NCBI RefSeq assembly: GCF_022832975.1
Contig: NZ_CP094846.1
Span: 1,935,501 to 1,999,500, forward strand
DNA: 64,000 bases
Direction of reading: 5' to 3'
Source of the DNA: Ornithobacterium rhinotracheale
GTDB lineage: Bacteria; Bacteroidota; Bacteroidia; Flavobacteriales; Weeksellaceae
Shown here: piece after piece, positions 28,711-37,840 of the stretch
Numbering within the stretch: the first letter of the stretch is position 1
Layout of the letters: every line of letters begins with the position of its first letter
Notes under the pieces: generated by a model
What the model was told of the DNA's origin: nothing
The model's database searches: none
Seen by the model: only the letters and a program-made list of their open reading frames with translations
Made by a program: the position numbers and the translations under genes

Positions 28711-29452
28711 ATTTCGCTCCACACGCCATCAGCTGGTTGTAGATGATTTCGTAGACTTTATCTTTATACATTGGCATTTCGGCTTTAGTATAAGTATCCG
28801 CAGGGATAATCGCGTTTCTGAACACACGCACTCTGCCTGGGTAGCCCGTAAACAATCCATACGGCATGTGCTCTTTCATTCCACAAATGGTATGCACCGC
28901 CATCGGCACATGGTGCTCTATACTCATGGAGAAGGCTCCTCGCTTAAAGCTATCGAGCACAATGCTGGTATCATCTGGCACGCCACCTTCTGGAAATATA
29001 CAAATGGAATAGCCTTGTTTAAGCTTGGCTTGGGTTTTCTTAAAGACTTGTGAGCGGCTTTCTTTGCTTTTTCTATCTACGGTAACGGCAATACGATTGT
29101 ACACATACCCAAAAATCGGAATTTTGCCCAATTCGGCTTTTCCTACAAACACCATAGGATTGGGCGTAATCACCAGCATGAGCATAATGTCCATAAACGA
29201 AGTGTGATTGGCAACGATGATGTATTGCTGCTTTCGGTTCAGCTTTTCGCCTGAAAGCTCACACCATAAACCCGAAAAATAAAACAAAATAAATCCCCAA
29301 ACACGCATAAAATAATACGCTTTGGGATAATCTTTTTCTCTAAAACTGAACGGCAATACAAGAAATACCCCGATGATGGGCGTAAAAACGACCGCCACTA
29401 GCCCAAACCAGCAACGCCACAAAAAACTTAATATTTTCTTGATTCCGTTCAC
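28709..29452 (-). CDS. plsC: 1-acyl-sn-glycerol-3-phosphate acyltransferase
   Basis: A 247-residue inner-membrane enzyme adding the second acyl chain in phosphatidate synthesis. An N-terminal hydrophobic pair of segments precedes NHTSFMDIM (HxxxxD, near residue 82), then the PEGGVPDDTS block near residue 154 (a GGVPDD version of the usual EGTRS). It is four bases downstream of pth on the same strand, a common flavobacterial pairing. A second, distinct acyltransferase lies at 26.7 kb. Confidence 0.88.
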   Translation of the reverse strand: MNGIKKILSFLWRCWFGLVAVVFTPIIGVFLVLPFSFREKDYPKAYYFMRVWGFILFYFSGLWCELSGEKLNRKQQYIIVANHTSFMDIMLMLVITPNPMVFVGKAELGKIPIFGYVYNRIAVTVDRKSKESRSQVFKKTQAKLKQGYSICIFPEGGVPDDTSIVLDSFKRGAFSMSIEHHVPMAVHTICGMKEHMPYGLFTGYPGRVRVFRNAIIPADTYTKAEMPMYKDKVYEIIYNQLMACGAK

Positions 29453-29456
29453 AATT

Positions 29457-30023
29457 TTATTTTCCGTTAAAGGTATTCATGGTATTGGCTAAACCTGCAA
29501 AAACAAAACTTAAACAAGCATCCGATGCTTTGTCCAAACGCTCCGCCATTTTAGCCTGCTCCTCTTCGCTCCATTTTCCGAGCACATAATCAATTTGTCC
29601 GCCTCGAGAAAACTCATCGCCGATGCCAAATCTTAGCTTAGGATATTGCGTAGTGCCCAACAAGGCTTGGATGCTCTTGAGCCCATTGTGCCCGCCATCG
29701 CTACCTTTGCCACGCATGCGCAAAGTGCCAAAAGGCAAATTCAAATCATCGGTAATAACCAAAATATTTTCGACAGGGATATTTTCTTTTTTAGCCCAAA
29801 AACTCACGGCTTTCCCGCTCAAATTCATATAAGTATCGGGTTTCAGCACCGTTACGGGACGCGCTTTGTATTTAAACTGAATGATTTCTCCGAAATTAGA
29901 CGGCTTAAACTTTTGGTCTACTTTTCTAGCCAATTCATCTACGACCATAAAACCAATGTTGTGGCGTGTATCTCGATATTCTTCTCCAATATTGCCTAAG
30001 CCTACAATCAAATATTTTTGCAT
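29457..30023 (-). CDS. pth: peptidyl-tRNA hydrolase
   Basis: Releases tRNA from peptidyl-tRNA that drops off the ribosome. It has 188 residues with the N-terminal VGLGNIGEEYRDTRHNIGF (catalytic His near residue 21), the KPDTYMNLSGKAV loop near 61, and DDLNLPFG...GGHNGLKS in the middle, all diagnostic of bacterial Pth. It is the first of two minus-strand genes with plsC. Confidence 0.97.
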   Translation of the reverse strand: MQKYLIVGLGNIGEEYRDTRHNIGFMVVDELARKVDQKFKPSNFGEIIQFKYKARPVTVLKPDTYMNLSGKAVSFWAKKENIPVENILVITDDLNLPFGTLRMRGKGSDGGHNGLKSIQALLGTTQYPKLRFGIGDEFSRGGQIDYVLGKWSEEEQAKMAERLDKASDACLSFVFAGLANTMNTFNGK

Positions 30024-30113
30024 GAAACAAATGTAAAAATTAAAGTTTTAATACCGAGAAAAATATTAAAATTTTTTAATTTTAAAACCTATCAAAACTT
30101 AATTTTCAAACCT

Positions 30114-30121
30114 TATCTTTG
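30114..30121 (+). promoter_or_regulatory. candidate -7 box of the cvpA gene
   Basis: TATCTTTG is an exact TAnnTTTG box 20 bases before the ATG at 30142; no TTTG was found at -33 spacing. Confidence 0.4.
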
Positions 30122-30141
30122 CACAAATGAAGTTTTAAATT

Positions 30142-30633
30142 ATGAATATACTCGATTTGGTGCTGGGCGGAGCGCTTCTTTACGGCATTTTCACGGGCTA
30201 TCGCCGTGGGGTTTTTAGACAAATTGCAGGAATCATAGGGGTGTACCTTGCACTTGTTTTTGGGCTAAAGTACTCGTATGTCGTGGGCGATTTGTTACAA
30301 GAGAGCGGCATTGCTCAAGAAAAAACAGCGCCTTTCATCAGTTTCTGTATTGCTTTTATTTTAATTCTGATTGGAATTCATTTTTTGGCAGGTTTTTTAC
30401 GAAAATTAAGCCGTGGCATCGGGCTGGGCTTGCTAGAGAATCTTCTGGGCGCAGTGCTGGGTGGCGTAAAAATATCGCTCTTCGTGGGTGCTTTTCTGTT
30501 TTTTATGCTTAGAGTGAATGGCAAAACACATTTTTTACCTGAAGAAACACTCTCAGAAAGTATTCTTTTGCCTTATTTTAAAATTGGCTTTCCTATCATT
30601 GAATCGTTTTGGCATAGCCTTGTAAAACCTTAA
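30142..30633 (+). CDS. CvpA-family membrane protein
   Basis: A 163-residue inner-membrane protein with four hydrophobic segments, the layout of the CvpA family (LDLVLGGALLYGIFTGYRRGVFRQ at the start, then GLLENLLGAVLGGVK in the middle). CvpA is linked to colicin V production and envelope homeostasis in Proteobacteria; its biochemical role is unsettled. It lies six bases before the Na/Pi-type transporter and is probably cotranscribed with it. Confidence 0.88.
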   Translation: MNILDLVLGGALLYGIFTGYRRGVFRQIAGIIGVYLALVFGLKYSYVVGDLLQESGIAQEKTAPFISFCIAFILILIGIHFLAGFLRKLSRGIGLGLLENLLGAVLGGVKISLFVGAFLFFMLRVNGKTHFLPEETLSESILLPYFKIGFPIIESFWHSLVKP

Positions 30634-30639
30634 AGAAAC

Positions 30640-32322
30640 ATGCTTAGCTTATTTATAGATTTCAATAATTTTTGGTTTAAAATTCTGAATAGCATTGGTG
30701 CTGTGGCTCTTTTCATCTTTGGAATGAAAATCATGAGCGATGGGGCGCAGCGCATTGCTGGGAGAAAGCTTCGCAATTTCATCAACACAATTACACAGAA
30801 GAAATCAATGGCGATTTTGGCTGGAATTGGTCTCACAACAGCTATTCAATCATCTTCGGCGGTGAGTGTTTTGGCAGTTTCATTTACCAATGCTGGGCTT
30901 CTCTCCCTATACAAAGCTTTCTCTATTATTGTCGGGGCGAACATAGGAACTACGCTCAAGCTATGGATTATCTCGCTAGGCTATGAATTTAATTTTTATA
31001 GTTTGTGCTTGCCTATCATTGCCGTATCTCTCCCGTTTTATTTATCCAAAAAAATCACTAAACAAAACTGGGCATTGTTCATTATTGGATTTTCCTTGAT
31101 GTTTCTGGGCTTAAATTTCTTGACACAGAATTTAGCATTCCTCACTCAAAAAGGTTTTTTAGCTCAATTTTTAACTCAAAATCATCCTTTAGATTTACTG
31201 AATCAACTTAATTTTTTATTGCTAGGATTAATCCTCACTATACTAATTCAATCATCTAGTGCTAGCACTTCGATTGTTTTGGTTTTATTTAATTTAGGAA
31301 TTCCGCTAGAGCTTTGTGCCTCTATGATAATTGGGGCTAATATTGGAACATCCTCCACTGCAATCATCGCCTCTTTTGTGGCCAATGCACAAGCCAAATG
31401 CGTAGCATACTTTCATTTAGGCTTCAACTTATTGGGCGGATTATTGTTTTTCTTCATCACTCCTATTTTAATACAATGGCTAGCAAGCCTTAGCCTTGCA
31501 AGCAATCATTTTATCGTTTTAGTTTTATTTCACACACTATTCAATCTTGTTACTGCAATAGTTATTTTACCATTTATTGAGTTTTTTGCCAATTATGCAG
31601 AAAGAAAATACAACTCGCCGCAAATTAACAATCCTCCAAATGATTTTTCGCCTAAAAAATTAAATCTCATAAATTCTCCGCTCACACTCACATCTGAAAT
31701 GTATATCTACGAAGCCAATAAAAAACTTTTACGCTTTGTAGGAAACATCAAGCAATCCATCACCCTCGTTGGTAGATTGATTACAGAAAGCGATGAAGAT
31801 AAGTTTAATGAGCTGCATCATAGAATCGTTTTACTTGAGCGAGAGGGCGACCGTTTAGAAAAAAACATTTTAGGCTATCTCAACAAAATTTACGGCATGG
31901 ATCTCCCTATTAATCAAGCTAAAAAAATATACCACCTCATCGAGGTTTCAAAAGAATTAGAGAGCATTGGAGATTTAATCATCAGGATGTCTTTTACCCA
32001 CAAAAAAAGAAGAAAAACCAATAGTTTTATCACGCCTAAACTACGCACCAATTTATTACAACTCCAAGATTTAGTATCCCTTGCCACTACACATTTAATT
32101 CAGAATATTAATGAAAACAATATTTCTCCTAATTTAGAAAAATCACTGGAGCTAGAACGACACACAGATGAACGATACAGAGAATCCTATAAATTACTAA
32201 TTAAGTCGATTGAACAAAATAAAATCAAACCGCTAAGCGCACTACTATACAGAGATTTAACACAAAACTACGAAATCATAAGCGACCATATTTTTAAAGC
32301 CAACAAAGCCCTTACCCGATAA
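30640..32322 (+). CDS. Na/Pi-cotransporter family protein
   Basis: A 560-residue transporter of the NptA/PNaS family. Two inverted transmembrane repeats each carry a QSSS motif: TAIQSSSAVSVLAVSF near residue 68 and LIQSSSASTSIVLVLF near 202, the sodium/phosphate-binding signatures. After about residue 350 there is a cytosolic PhoU-like helical domain. It probably takes up phosphate coupled to sodium. Its stop overlaps the start of the next gene by one base. Confidence 0.9.
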   Translation: MLSLFIDFNNFWFKILNSIGAVALFIFGMKIMSDGAQRIAGRKLRNFINTITQKKSMAILAGIGLTTAIQSSSAVSVLAVSFTNAGLLSLYKAFSIIVGANIGTTLKLWIISLGYEFNFYSLCLPIIAVSLPFYLSKKITKQNWALFIIGFSLMFLGLNFLTQNLAFLTQKGFLAQFLTQNHPLDLLNQLNFLLLGLILTILIQSSSASTSIVLVLFNLGIPLELCASMIIGANIGTSSTAIIASFVANAQAKCVAYFHLGFNLLGGLLFFFITPILIQWLASLSLASNHFIVLVLFHTLFNLVTAIVILPFIEFFANYAERKYNSPQINNPPNDFSPKKLNLINSPLTLTSEMYIYEANKKLLRFVGNIKQSITLVGRLITESDEDKFNELHHRIVLLEREGDRLEKNILGYLNKIYGMDLPINQAKKIYHLIEVSKELESIGDLIIRMSFTHKKRRKTNSFITPKLRTNLLQLQDLVSLATTHLIQNINENNISPNLEKSLELERHTDERYRESYKLLIKSIEQNKIKPLSALLYRDLTQNYEIISDHIFKANKALTR

Positions 32323-33305
32323 TGATTGATATTCAAGATATTTTTAAAATCCAAAATCAGCAGGAATTTGAAGAAATGACTTTGCGTGTGTTCCACTTCC
32401 AAGCGGAACATTGCGAGGTTTATCGTCAATTTATCCAGTATTTAAACATCAATCCAAAGGAAATCGATTCGGTAGAAAAAATCCCATTTTTGCCTATTTC
32501 TTTTTTTAAACAATTTAAAATCTTAACCGAGCAAAATACCTACGAAAAGGTTTTTACCAGCTCGGGCACCACGGGCGAAAACACGAGCCACCATTATGTG
32601 CATCGTTTAAAGATTTATCATGATGAATTGGACGAGAGTTTCCGATATTTCTTTGGAAATTATACCGATTACGAGATTTTCTCGCTCCTGCCCGCCTATG
32701 CCGAGCGCACGGGCTCTTCGTTGATCGACATGGTGGAACATTGGAAAAAACAAACCCAGCAAAACACGCAGATTCACTATTTATACAATCACGGGCAATT
32801 AAAAGAAGATTTGATTAAAGCTCAACAGTCGGGCAAAAAAATCATTCTCATCGGTGTGAGTTTTGCCTTAATTGATTTTGCCGAAGCTTTTCCTTTTGAG
32901 ATCAAAAACACCATTTTGATCGAAACAGGTGGCATGAAAGGACGCAAAAAAGAAATCACGCGCGAGGAATTACACTCGATTTTAAAATCCGCTTTTGGGC
33001 TAAAAGAAATCTACTCCGAATATGGCATGACCGAACTGCTCTCACAAGCGTATTCTATGGGCAATCAGCGGTTCAAAACTCCGCCTTGGATGCAGATTTT
33101 GCTCCGCGATACCGAAGACCCGCTGAGCCTCGTGCCACAAGGAAAAACGGGAGGCATCAATGTAATAGATTTAGCAAATTTGTATTCTTGTAGCTTTATC
33201 GCTACCGATGATTTGGGCAAAATGTATCCCAACAACGAATTTGAGATTTTAGGCAGATTCGACAACAGCGATGTGCGTGGCTGCAATCTTTTGCTTTTAG
33301 GCTAA
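32322..33305 (+). CDS. LuxE-like acyl-protein synthetase/acyltransferase
   Basis: A 327-residue protein resembling the LuxE/adenylate-forming superfamily. It has the P-loop-like SSGTTGENTSHH near residue 81, ILIETGGMKGRKKEITREEL near 202 (the ANL-type GG.K region), and YSEYGMTELLSQAY near 232, which corresponds to the YG.TE motif of adenylating enzymes. It likely activates a carboxylate with ATP; the acyl acceptor is unknown. It is cotranscribed with the transporter upstream and converges on the lipase gene with a nine-base overlap at the 3' ends. Confidence 0.85.
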   Translation: MIDIQDIFKIQNQQEFEEMTLRVFHFQAEHCEVYRQFIQYLNINPKEIDSVEKIPFLPISFFKQFKILTEQNTYEKVFTSSGTTGENTSHHYVHRLKIYHDELDESFRYFFGNYTDYEIFSLLPAYAERTGSSLIDMVEHWKKQTQQNTQIHYLYNHGQLKEDLIKAQQSGKKIILIGVSFALIDFAEAFPFEIKNTILIETGGMKGRKKEITREELHSILKSAFGLKEIYSEYGMTELLSQAYSMGNQRFKTPPWMQILLRDTEDPLSLVPQGKTGGINVIDLANLYSCSFIATDDLGKMYPNNEFEILGRFDNSDVRGCNLLLLG

Positions 33306-34232
33306 ATGCATCGAAATCCAATTTTCAATATCACAGTACACTTGATTTTTAATCTCTTCGTTCAAAATCTCGTGACGCATTTTAGGATATAATTTAAGTG
33401 CGACTTCTCGCTCACCAGCTTGGGCTTGGGTCGCCGCTTTTTTCACGCCTTTGCCAAAATCGCCAATCGGGTCGTCGTTTCCGCTGATGAAAAGCATTGG
33501 CAATTCAGGCGAAATATTTTTAGCCCAATGAGCTTTGGTCGCACAATCCACCACGCCGAGCAAGGCATAAAATCCATTTACCGAAAACGGCTCACCACAC
33601 AACGGATCTTGATGATAATTTTCTCGGTTTTGGTGGTTCACGCTCAGCCAATTTAAATCATGAAACAAAGGTTCTTCCTTGAAAAATCGGTTGTTCATTC
33701 TAGCAAAAACACCATTGATTAAATGGCTCTTATAGCGTGGAATGATTTTGTTTAAAATAGCTAAAAATCCTTTAGCCAAGCTTGTTCCAAACACGCGTGC
33801 ACCCGTCCCCATGACAATAGCTCCTTGAAAATCGGCAGATTTCTTTTGCAATAGGCATCGCAACACAAAAGACCCCATAGAATGCCCCATGACAAAATGT
33901 GGAATTTCAGGGAATTTTTGATGCAAAAAATCGGTCATCGCACCAGCATCTTCCACCAAGTGCATAGCAGGATTATTTGGCATAATAAAACTTAAATTTT
34001 CGGTATTTTTCGCCGTTTTTCCGTGTCCTAAATGGTCGTACAGCATCACAGCAAAACCTTGCTCCACCATGAATTTGGCAAAATCTAAATACCTGTCGCT
34101 ATGCTCCTCCATGCCGTGAATAATCAAAAAAGTGGCTTTTGGCTTTTCGCTCGGTACTAATAATTGGTAAAAGATTTCGTGCGGTGTCAAACCTTCTTTT
34201 TCTTGCTGATAAAAATCCCTAATAATTTGCAT
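33297..34232 (-). CDS. alpha/beta hydrolase (lysophospholipase/monoacylglycerol lipase type)
   Basis: A 311-residue esterase. HGMEEHSDRYLDFAKF near residue 39 is the oxyanion-hole segment, and GHSMGS near 118 is the nucleophile elbow with the catalytic Ser. Acidic and His residues of the triad lie in FISGNDDPIG (near 250) and KMRHEILNE (near 292). This matches the Hydrolase_4 (monoglyceride lipase/PldB) family, acting on lysophospholipids or monoglycerides. No signal peptide is seen. Confidence 0.9.
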   Translation of the reverse strand: MQIIRDFYQQEKEGLTPHEIFYQLLVPSEKPKATFLIIHGMEEHSDRYLDFAKFMVEQGFAVMLYDHLGHGKTAKNTENLSFIMPNNPAMHLVEDAGAMTDFLHQKFPEIPHFVMGHSMGSFVLRCLLQKKSADFQGAIVMGTGARVFGTSLAKGFLAILNKIIPRYKSHLINGVFARMNNRFFKEEPLFHDLNWLSVNHQNRENYHQDPLCGEPFSVNGFYALLGVVDCATKAHWAKNISPELPMLFISGNDDPIGDFGKGVKKAATQAQAGEREVALKLYPKMRHEILNEEIKNQVYCDIENWISMHLA

Positions 34233-34349
34233 TTTGAATGATTTATAAATCCAACATTCATCAAGTTTTAAACCAAAAAAAATTAGCTTTAAAAATAATT
34301 GAATTTCAGATAAATAAAAAATATATTAGGCTGAAAAATAAATAATCCA

Positions 34350-34372
34350 TACCTTTGTTAGCTGAAACTAAC
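34350..34372 (+). promoter_or_regulatory. mntH promoter box overlapping an operator-like inverted repeat
   Basis: TACCTTTG (34350-34357) is an exact -7 box. GTTAG (34357-34361) and CTAAC (34368-34372) form an inverted repeat with a six-base spacer (CTGAAA), exactly where transcription should begin. DtxR/MntR-type repressors use TTAG/CTAA half-sites, so this is a reasonable Mn- or Fe-responsive operator candidate. Confidence 0.45.
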
Positions 34373-34399
34373 TTTTATTTTAGCAACAAAAAACTGCCT

Positions 34400-35725
34400 A
34401 TGGAAAAAAAAGCGTGGAAAAGAGAACGACTAACCCAAAGCTTAGCCGAAGCACATGCGAGTATTAACATTCCAGAAAATAGTAGTTTCTGGAGAAAATT
34501 ATTAGCATTTGTAGGCCCAGGCTTAATGGTTGCCGTAGGCTATATGGATCCCGGAAACTGGGCTACAGATATAGAAGGAGGAGCCAAATTTGGCTATACT
34601 TTGCTGTTTGTAATTTTGCTTTCCAACATTTTTGCCATGTTTTTGCAGTATTTAGCATTGAAACTAGGCATCGCCACCGAACGAGATTTAGCGCAGGCCT
34701 GTCGAGACCATTACTCGCCCGTCACCAACTTCATACTTTGGATTCTCTGTGAAATAGCCATTGCCGCCATGGATTTGGCAGAAGTCATAGGTTCTGCCAT
34801 TGCATTGAATTTGCTTTTTGGGATTCCGTTGCCGTGGGGTGTTGCCATTACGGTGGCCGATGTGTTTTTGATTTTATTCCTTCAGTCCAAAGGTTTTAGA
34901 AAACTAGAAAGTGTCGTAGGGGCTTTGATCATCATTATAGCAGGCTGTTTTATGTATGAATTGGTGGTGAGCTCTCCCAATATGCCCGATGTTGTAAAAG
35001 GCTTGCTCCCTCAGCCAGAAATTGTTACCAATCCCTCTATGCTCTACATCGCAGTAGGAATTTTGGGAGCGACAGTGATGCCCCACAACTTATATTTACA
35101 CAGTAGCGTGGTGCAAACTCGCAACTACAAACGCACAGAAAGTGGCAAAAAAATGGCCATAAAATATGCAACCATCGAAAGTAATATTTCGCTACTTTTG
35201 GCATTCTTCATCAATGCGGCGATTTTGATTACCGCTGCCGCTACTTTCCACGGAACACCTTATGAAAACATTGCCGATATTCATGATGCGTACCAGATGC
35301 TTACGCCAGTTTTGGGGGCAAGTTTAGCGAGTACGCTTTTTGCGATTGCACTTTTGGCTTCGGGGCAAAACTCTACGATTACGGGAACGCTGGCGGGACA
35401 AATCGTGATGGAAGGTTTTTTAAATTTAAGATTAAAACCTTGGGTGCGCCGATTGGTTACTCGATTGATTGCCGTGATTCCTGCCATGATTGTCGCTATA
35501 TTGTATGGCGAAAAAGGAACCAACGAGCTTTTGATTTTAAGCCAAGTAATCCTTTCTATGCAATTAAGTTTTGCCGTGATTCCTTTAGTTAAATTCACCA
35601 GTAGCAAAGCCAAAATGGGACGATTCGTCAATACGCTTTGGATTAAAATCGTGGCGTGGATTATCACCATTATTATCGTGATTTTAAACTTATTTTTACT
35701 TATAGAAACCTTCAAACAACTTTAA
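34400..35725 (+). CDS. mntH: Nramp-family divalent metal transporter
   Basis: An H+-coupled Mn2+/Fe2+ importer of the inner membrane. With the ATG at 34400 it has 441 residues; a TTG 45 bases earlier falls on the -7 promoter box and is rejected. Eleven hydrophobic segments are visible. The metal-site signatures are both present: DPGNWATDIEGG in helix 1 (near residue 51) and the MPHNLYLHSSVVQ loop in helix 6 (near residue 230). It stands alone with its own promoter and a putative MntR/DtxR-like operator. Confidence 0.95.
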   Translation: MEKKAWKRERLTQSLAEAHASINIPENSSFWRKLLAFVGPGLMVAVGYMDPGNWATDIEGGAKFGYTLLFVILLSNIFAMFLQYLALKLGIATERDLAQACRDHYSPVTNFILWILCEIAIAAMDLAEVIGSAIALNLLFGIPLPWGVAITVADVFLILFLQSKGFRKLESVVGALIIIIAGCFMYELVVSSPNMPDVVKGLLPQPEIVTNPSMLYIAVGILGATVMPHNLYLHSSVVQTRNYKRTESGKKMAIKYATIESNISLLLAFFINAAILITAAATFHGTPYENIADIHDAYQMLTPVLGASLASTLFAIALLASGQNSTITGTLAGQIVMEGFLNLRLKPWVRRLVTRLIAVIPAMIVAILYGEKGTNELLILSQVILSMQLSFAVIPLVKFTSSKAKMGRFVNTLWIKIVAWIITIIIVILNLFLLIETFKQL

Positions 35726-35829
35726 ACATTTAAATAAAATCAAGCTTTTAGCCTTAAAAAAATAGCTAAAAATCAATTTCTTTTTAAATATTTAATTATA
35801 TTGCTCTGATTTTGAAAAAATAAAATCGT

Positions 35830-36270
35830 ATGGACAAGAAATACAAATACGATATCGCTTACTTGCGTATGGCTAAAATCTGGGGGGAACTCTCATATTG
35901 CAAGCGAAAGCAGGTGGGCGCTTTGATTGTGAAAGACCGAATGATCATCTCTGATGGCTACAATGGCACACCAAGCGGCTTTGAAAACACATGCGAAGAT
36001 GATGCCAATCAAACTAAATGGTATGTACTCCACGCCGAAGCCAATGCAATTTTGAAAGTGGCGGCTTCTACTCAAAGTTGCAAGGGCGCAACACTCTATA
36101 TTACGCTTTCGCCATGCAAAGAATGCAGCAAATTGGTGTACCAAAGCGGCGTCAAACGCGTGGTGTACATGGATCAATATTCCGATACTTCTGGCTTGGA
36201 GTTTTTAGCCAAAGCTGGAGTAGAAATCACTCAAATTTCAGCCGAAGAAATCGATGAAGAAATGGTTTAA
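35830..36270 (+). CDS. comEB: dCMP deaminase
   Basis: A 146-residue zinc deaminase of the deoxycytidylate (ComEB) type that makes dUMP for dTMP synthesis. The zinc site is HAEANAIL near residue 69 and PCKECSKLV near residue 95 (HAE...PCxxC). The N-terminal helix and SDGYNGTPSGF substrate loop match dCMP deaminases better than cytidine or tRNA deaminases. Its stop overlaps the S41 protease start by 17 bases, followed by xerD: a three-gene run. Confidence 0.93.
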   Translation: MDKKYKYDIAYLRMAKIWGELSYCKRKQVGALIVKDRMIISDGYNGTPSGFENTCEDDANQTKWYVLHAEANAILKVAASTQSCKGATLYITLSPCKECSKLVYQSGVKRVVYMDQYSDTSGLEFLAKAGVEITQISAEEIDEEMV

Positions 36271-37840
36271 AGTTTTTAATGTAATTCTCATCATTTTATC
36301 GATGATTATGTTTTTTGCCATTGGCGTTCAAGTGGGCAAAAAATATGATATTGCCATTGATGAAAACGATGATTATGTAACTATTTCTTATGACTTAAAC
36401 GAGCAAAAAGTGCGAAGATTGATGAGCTTAATCGATAATTACTACATCGATTCGCTCAACACCGATGATTTGGTGGACAAAACCATTGATTTTGTAACGC
36501 AAAATCTCGACCCGCACAGCATGTACATCCCTAAGGAACGAGGCGAAAGCACCACCCTCGCCATGGACGGTATCTACGAAGGCATAGGCGTGAGCTATGT
36601 AAATTACAACGATTCGGTGGTGGTAACACACAGCGCACCTAATAGCGTGAACGCTAAACTTTTCGAGCTCAGCGATAGGATTTTAGCCATTGGCAAACAT
36701 TCAATTACTAAAGAAAACCGAGATTCTGTAAAAAACTATTTGGAAGGGAAACTAAATACTCAAATCCCTATTAAACTTTTGCGCAACGGAAACGAGATTG
36801 AAGTTACTGCCAAACGAACTAAAATTTCGCAAAGTTCTGTGCCTTTGTTTTATATGATTAATGACCGATTGGGCTACATCAAACTGGATAAATTCATTCA
36901 TAATTCTGCCGAAGATTTTAGAAATGCTTTAAGTTTTTTAAAGAAAAAAGGTATGAAATCCTTGGTTTTAGATTTGCGTGACAATCCTGGCGGATTGGTA
37001 GATACAGCACAGAAAATTGCTGATGAATTTTTAAAAGAAGATCAATTGATTGTCTACACACAAGACAAGGAAGGCAAAAAGAAATTCCGATACGCGACGG
37101 GAGAGGGAACTTTTGAGAAACGACCGATTTATATTTTAATTAATGAAGGTTCAGCTTCGGCGAGCGAAATCCTTGCGGGTGCCATTCAAGACCAAGACGC
37201 GGGCATAATAATCGGGCGAAGAAGTTATGGAAAAGGATTGGTGCAAAAAGAAATCAGCTTGGGCGATGGCTCCAAAATTAGACTAACAACGGCTAAATAC
37301 TATACTCCAACGGGTAGATGTATCCAAAAGCCCTACACGCAAAACGACAAAAATTATGTTTACGACATTCGCAACCGATTGGCTTCTGGCGAGTTATATA
37401 ACATCGATAGTATTAAAAAAATCGAATCTTTACGATTTAAAACACCGAAAGGCAAAATCGTGTACGGTGGCGGTGGAATCATCCCAGATGTGTTTATCCC
37501 GATTGATACCGTAAACATCGGAAAATGGTTTTATGAGCACGGATTGAACAATCATTTAGAACGACCGATTTTTTCATTTATTGATAAAAACTATTTAAAT
37601 TTAGAAAAAATAAAAGAACCGCATTTTGTAAAATATTACAGCGTGGATTCTCTGGCAAATGCACTACGCAAGGACATCAATCCAATTCAAAATAGCCCCA
37701 AAGAGCTAGCCAACTTCAATACTTTTGTAAAGGCAAGTATGGCTAATTTCATCTACGGAAGCCGTGCTTATAACCAAGTTTGGAACAGCGTAGACCCCAT
37801 GATTCTAGAAGCCATAAAACTTGATAACGAGCAACGATGA
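36254..37840 (+). CDS. S41 (C-terminal processing) peptidase
   Basis: A 528-residue membrane-anchored periplasmic protease. A single N-terminal transmembrane helix (residues 8-26) precedes a helical segment. A PDZ domain covers about 100-190 (GIGVSYVNYND, ILAIGKHS). The S41 core has LDLRDNPGGLV near 236, the catalytic Ser in EGSASASEILAG near 300, and the Lys in GRRSYGKGLVQ near 328. CtpA-like proteases trim outer-membrane and cell-wall proteins. It overlaps comEB by 17 bases and xerD by four, so all three are translationally coupled. Confidence 0.94.
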   Translation: MKKWFKVFNVILIILSMIMFFAIGVQVGKKYDIAIDENDDYVTISYDLNEQKVRRLMSLIDNYYIDSLNTDDLVDKTIDFVTQNLDPHSMYIPKERGESTTLAMDGIYEGIGVSYVNYNDSVVVTHSAPNSVNAKLFELSDRILAIGKHSITKENRDSVKNYLEGKLNTQIPIKLLRNGNEIEVTAKRTKISQSSVPLFYMINDRLGYIKLDKFIHNSAEDFRNALSFLKKKGMKSLVLDLRDNPGGLVDTAQKIADEFLKEDQLIVYTQDKEGKKKFRYATGEGTFEKRPIYILINEGSASASEILAGAIQDQDAGIIIGRRSYGKGLVQKEISLGDGSKIRLTTAKYYTPTGRCIQKPYTQNDKNYVYDIRNRLASGELYNIDSIKKIESLRFKTPKGKIVYGGGGIIPDVFIPIDTVNIGKWFYEHGLNNHLERPIFSFIDKNYLNLEKIKEPHFVKYYSVDSLANALRKDINPIQNSPKELANFNTFVKASMANFIYGSRAYNQVWNSVDPMILEAIKLDNEQR

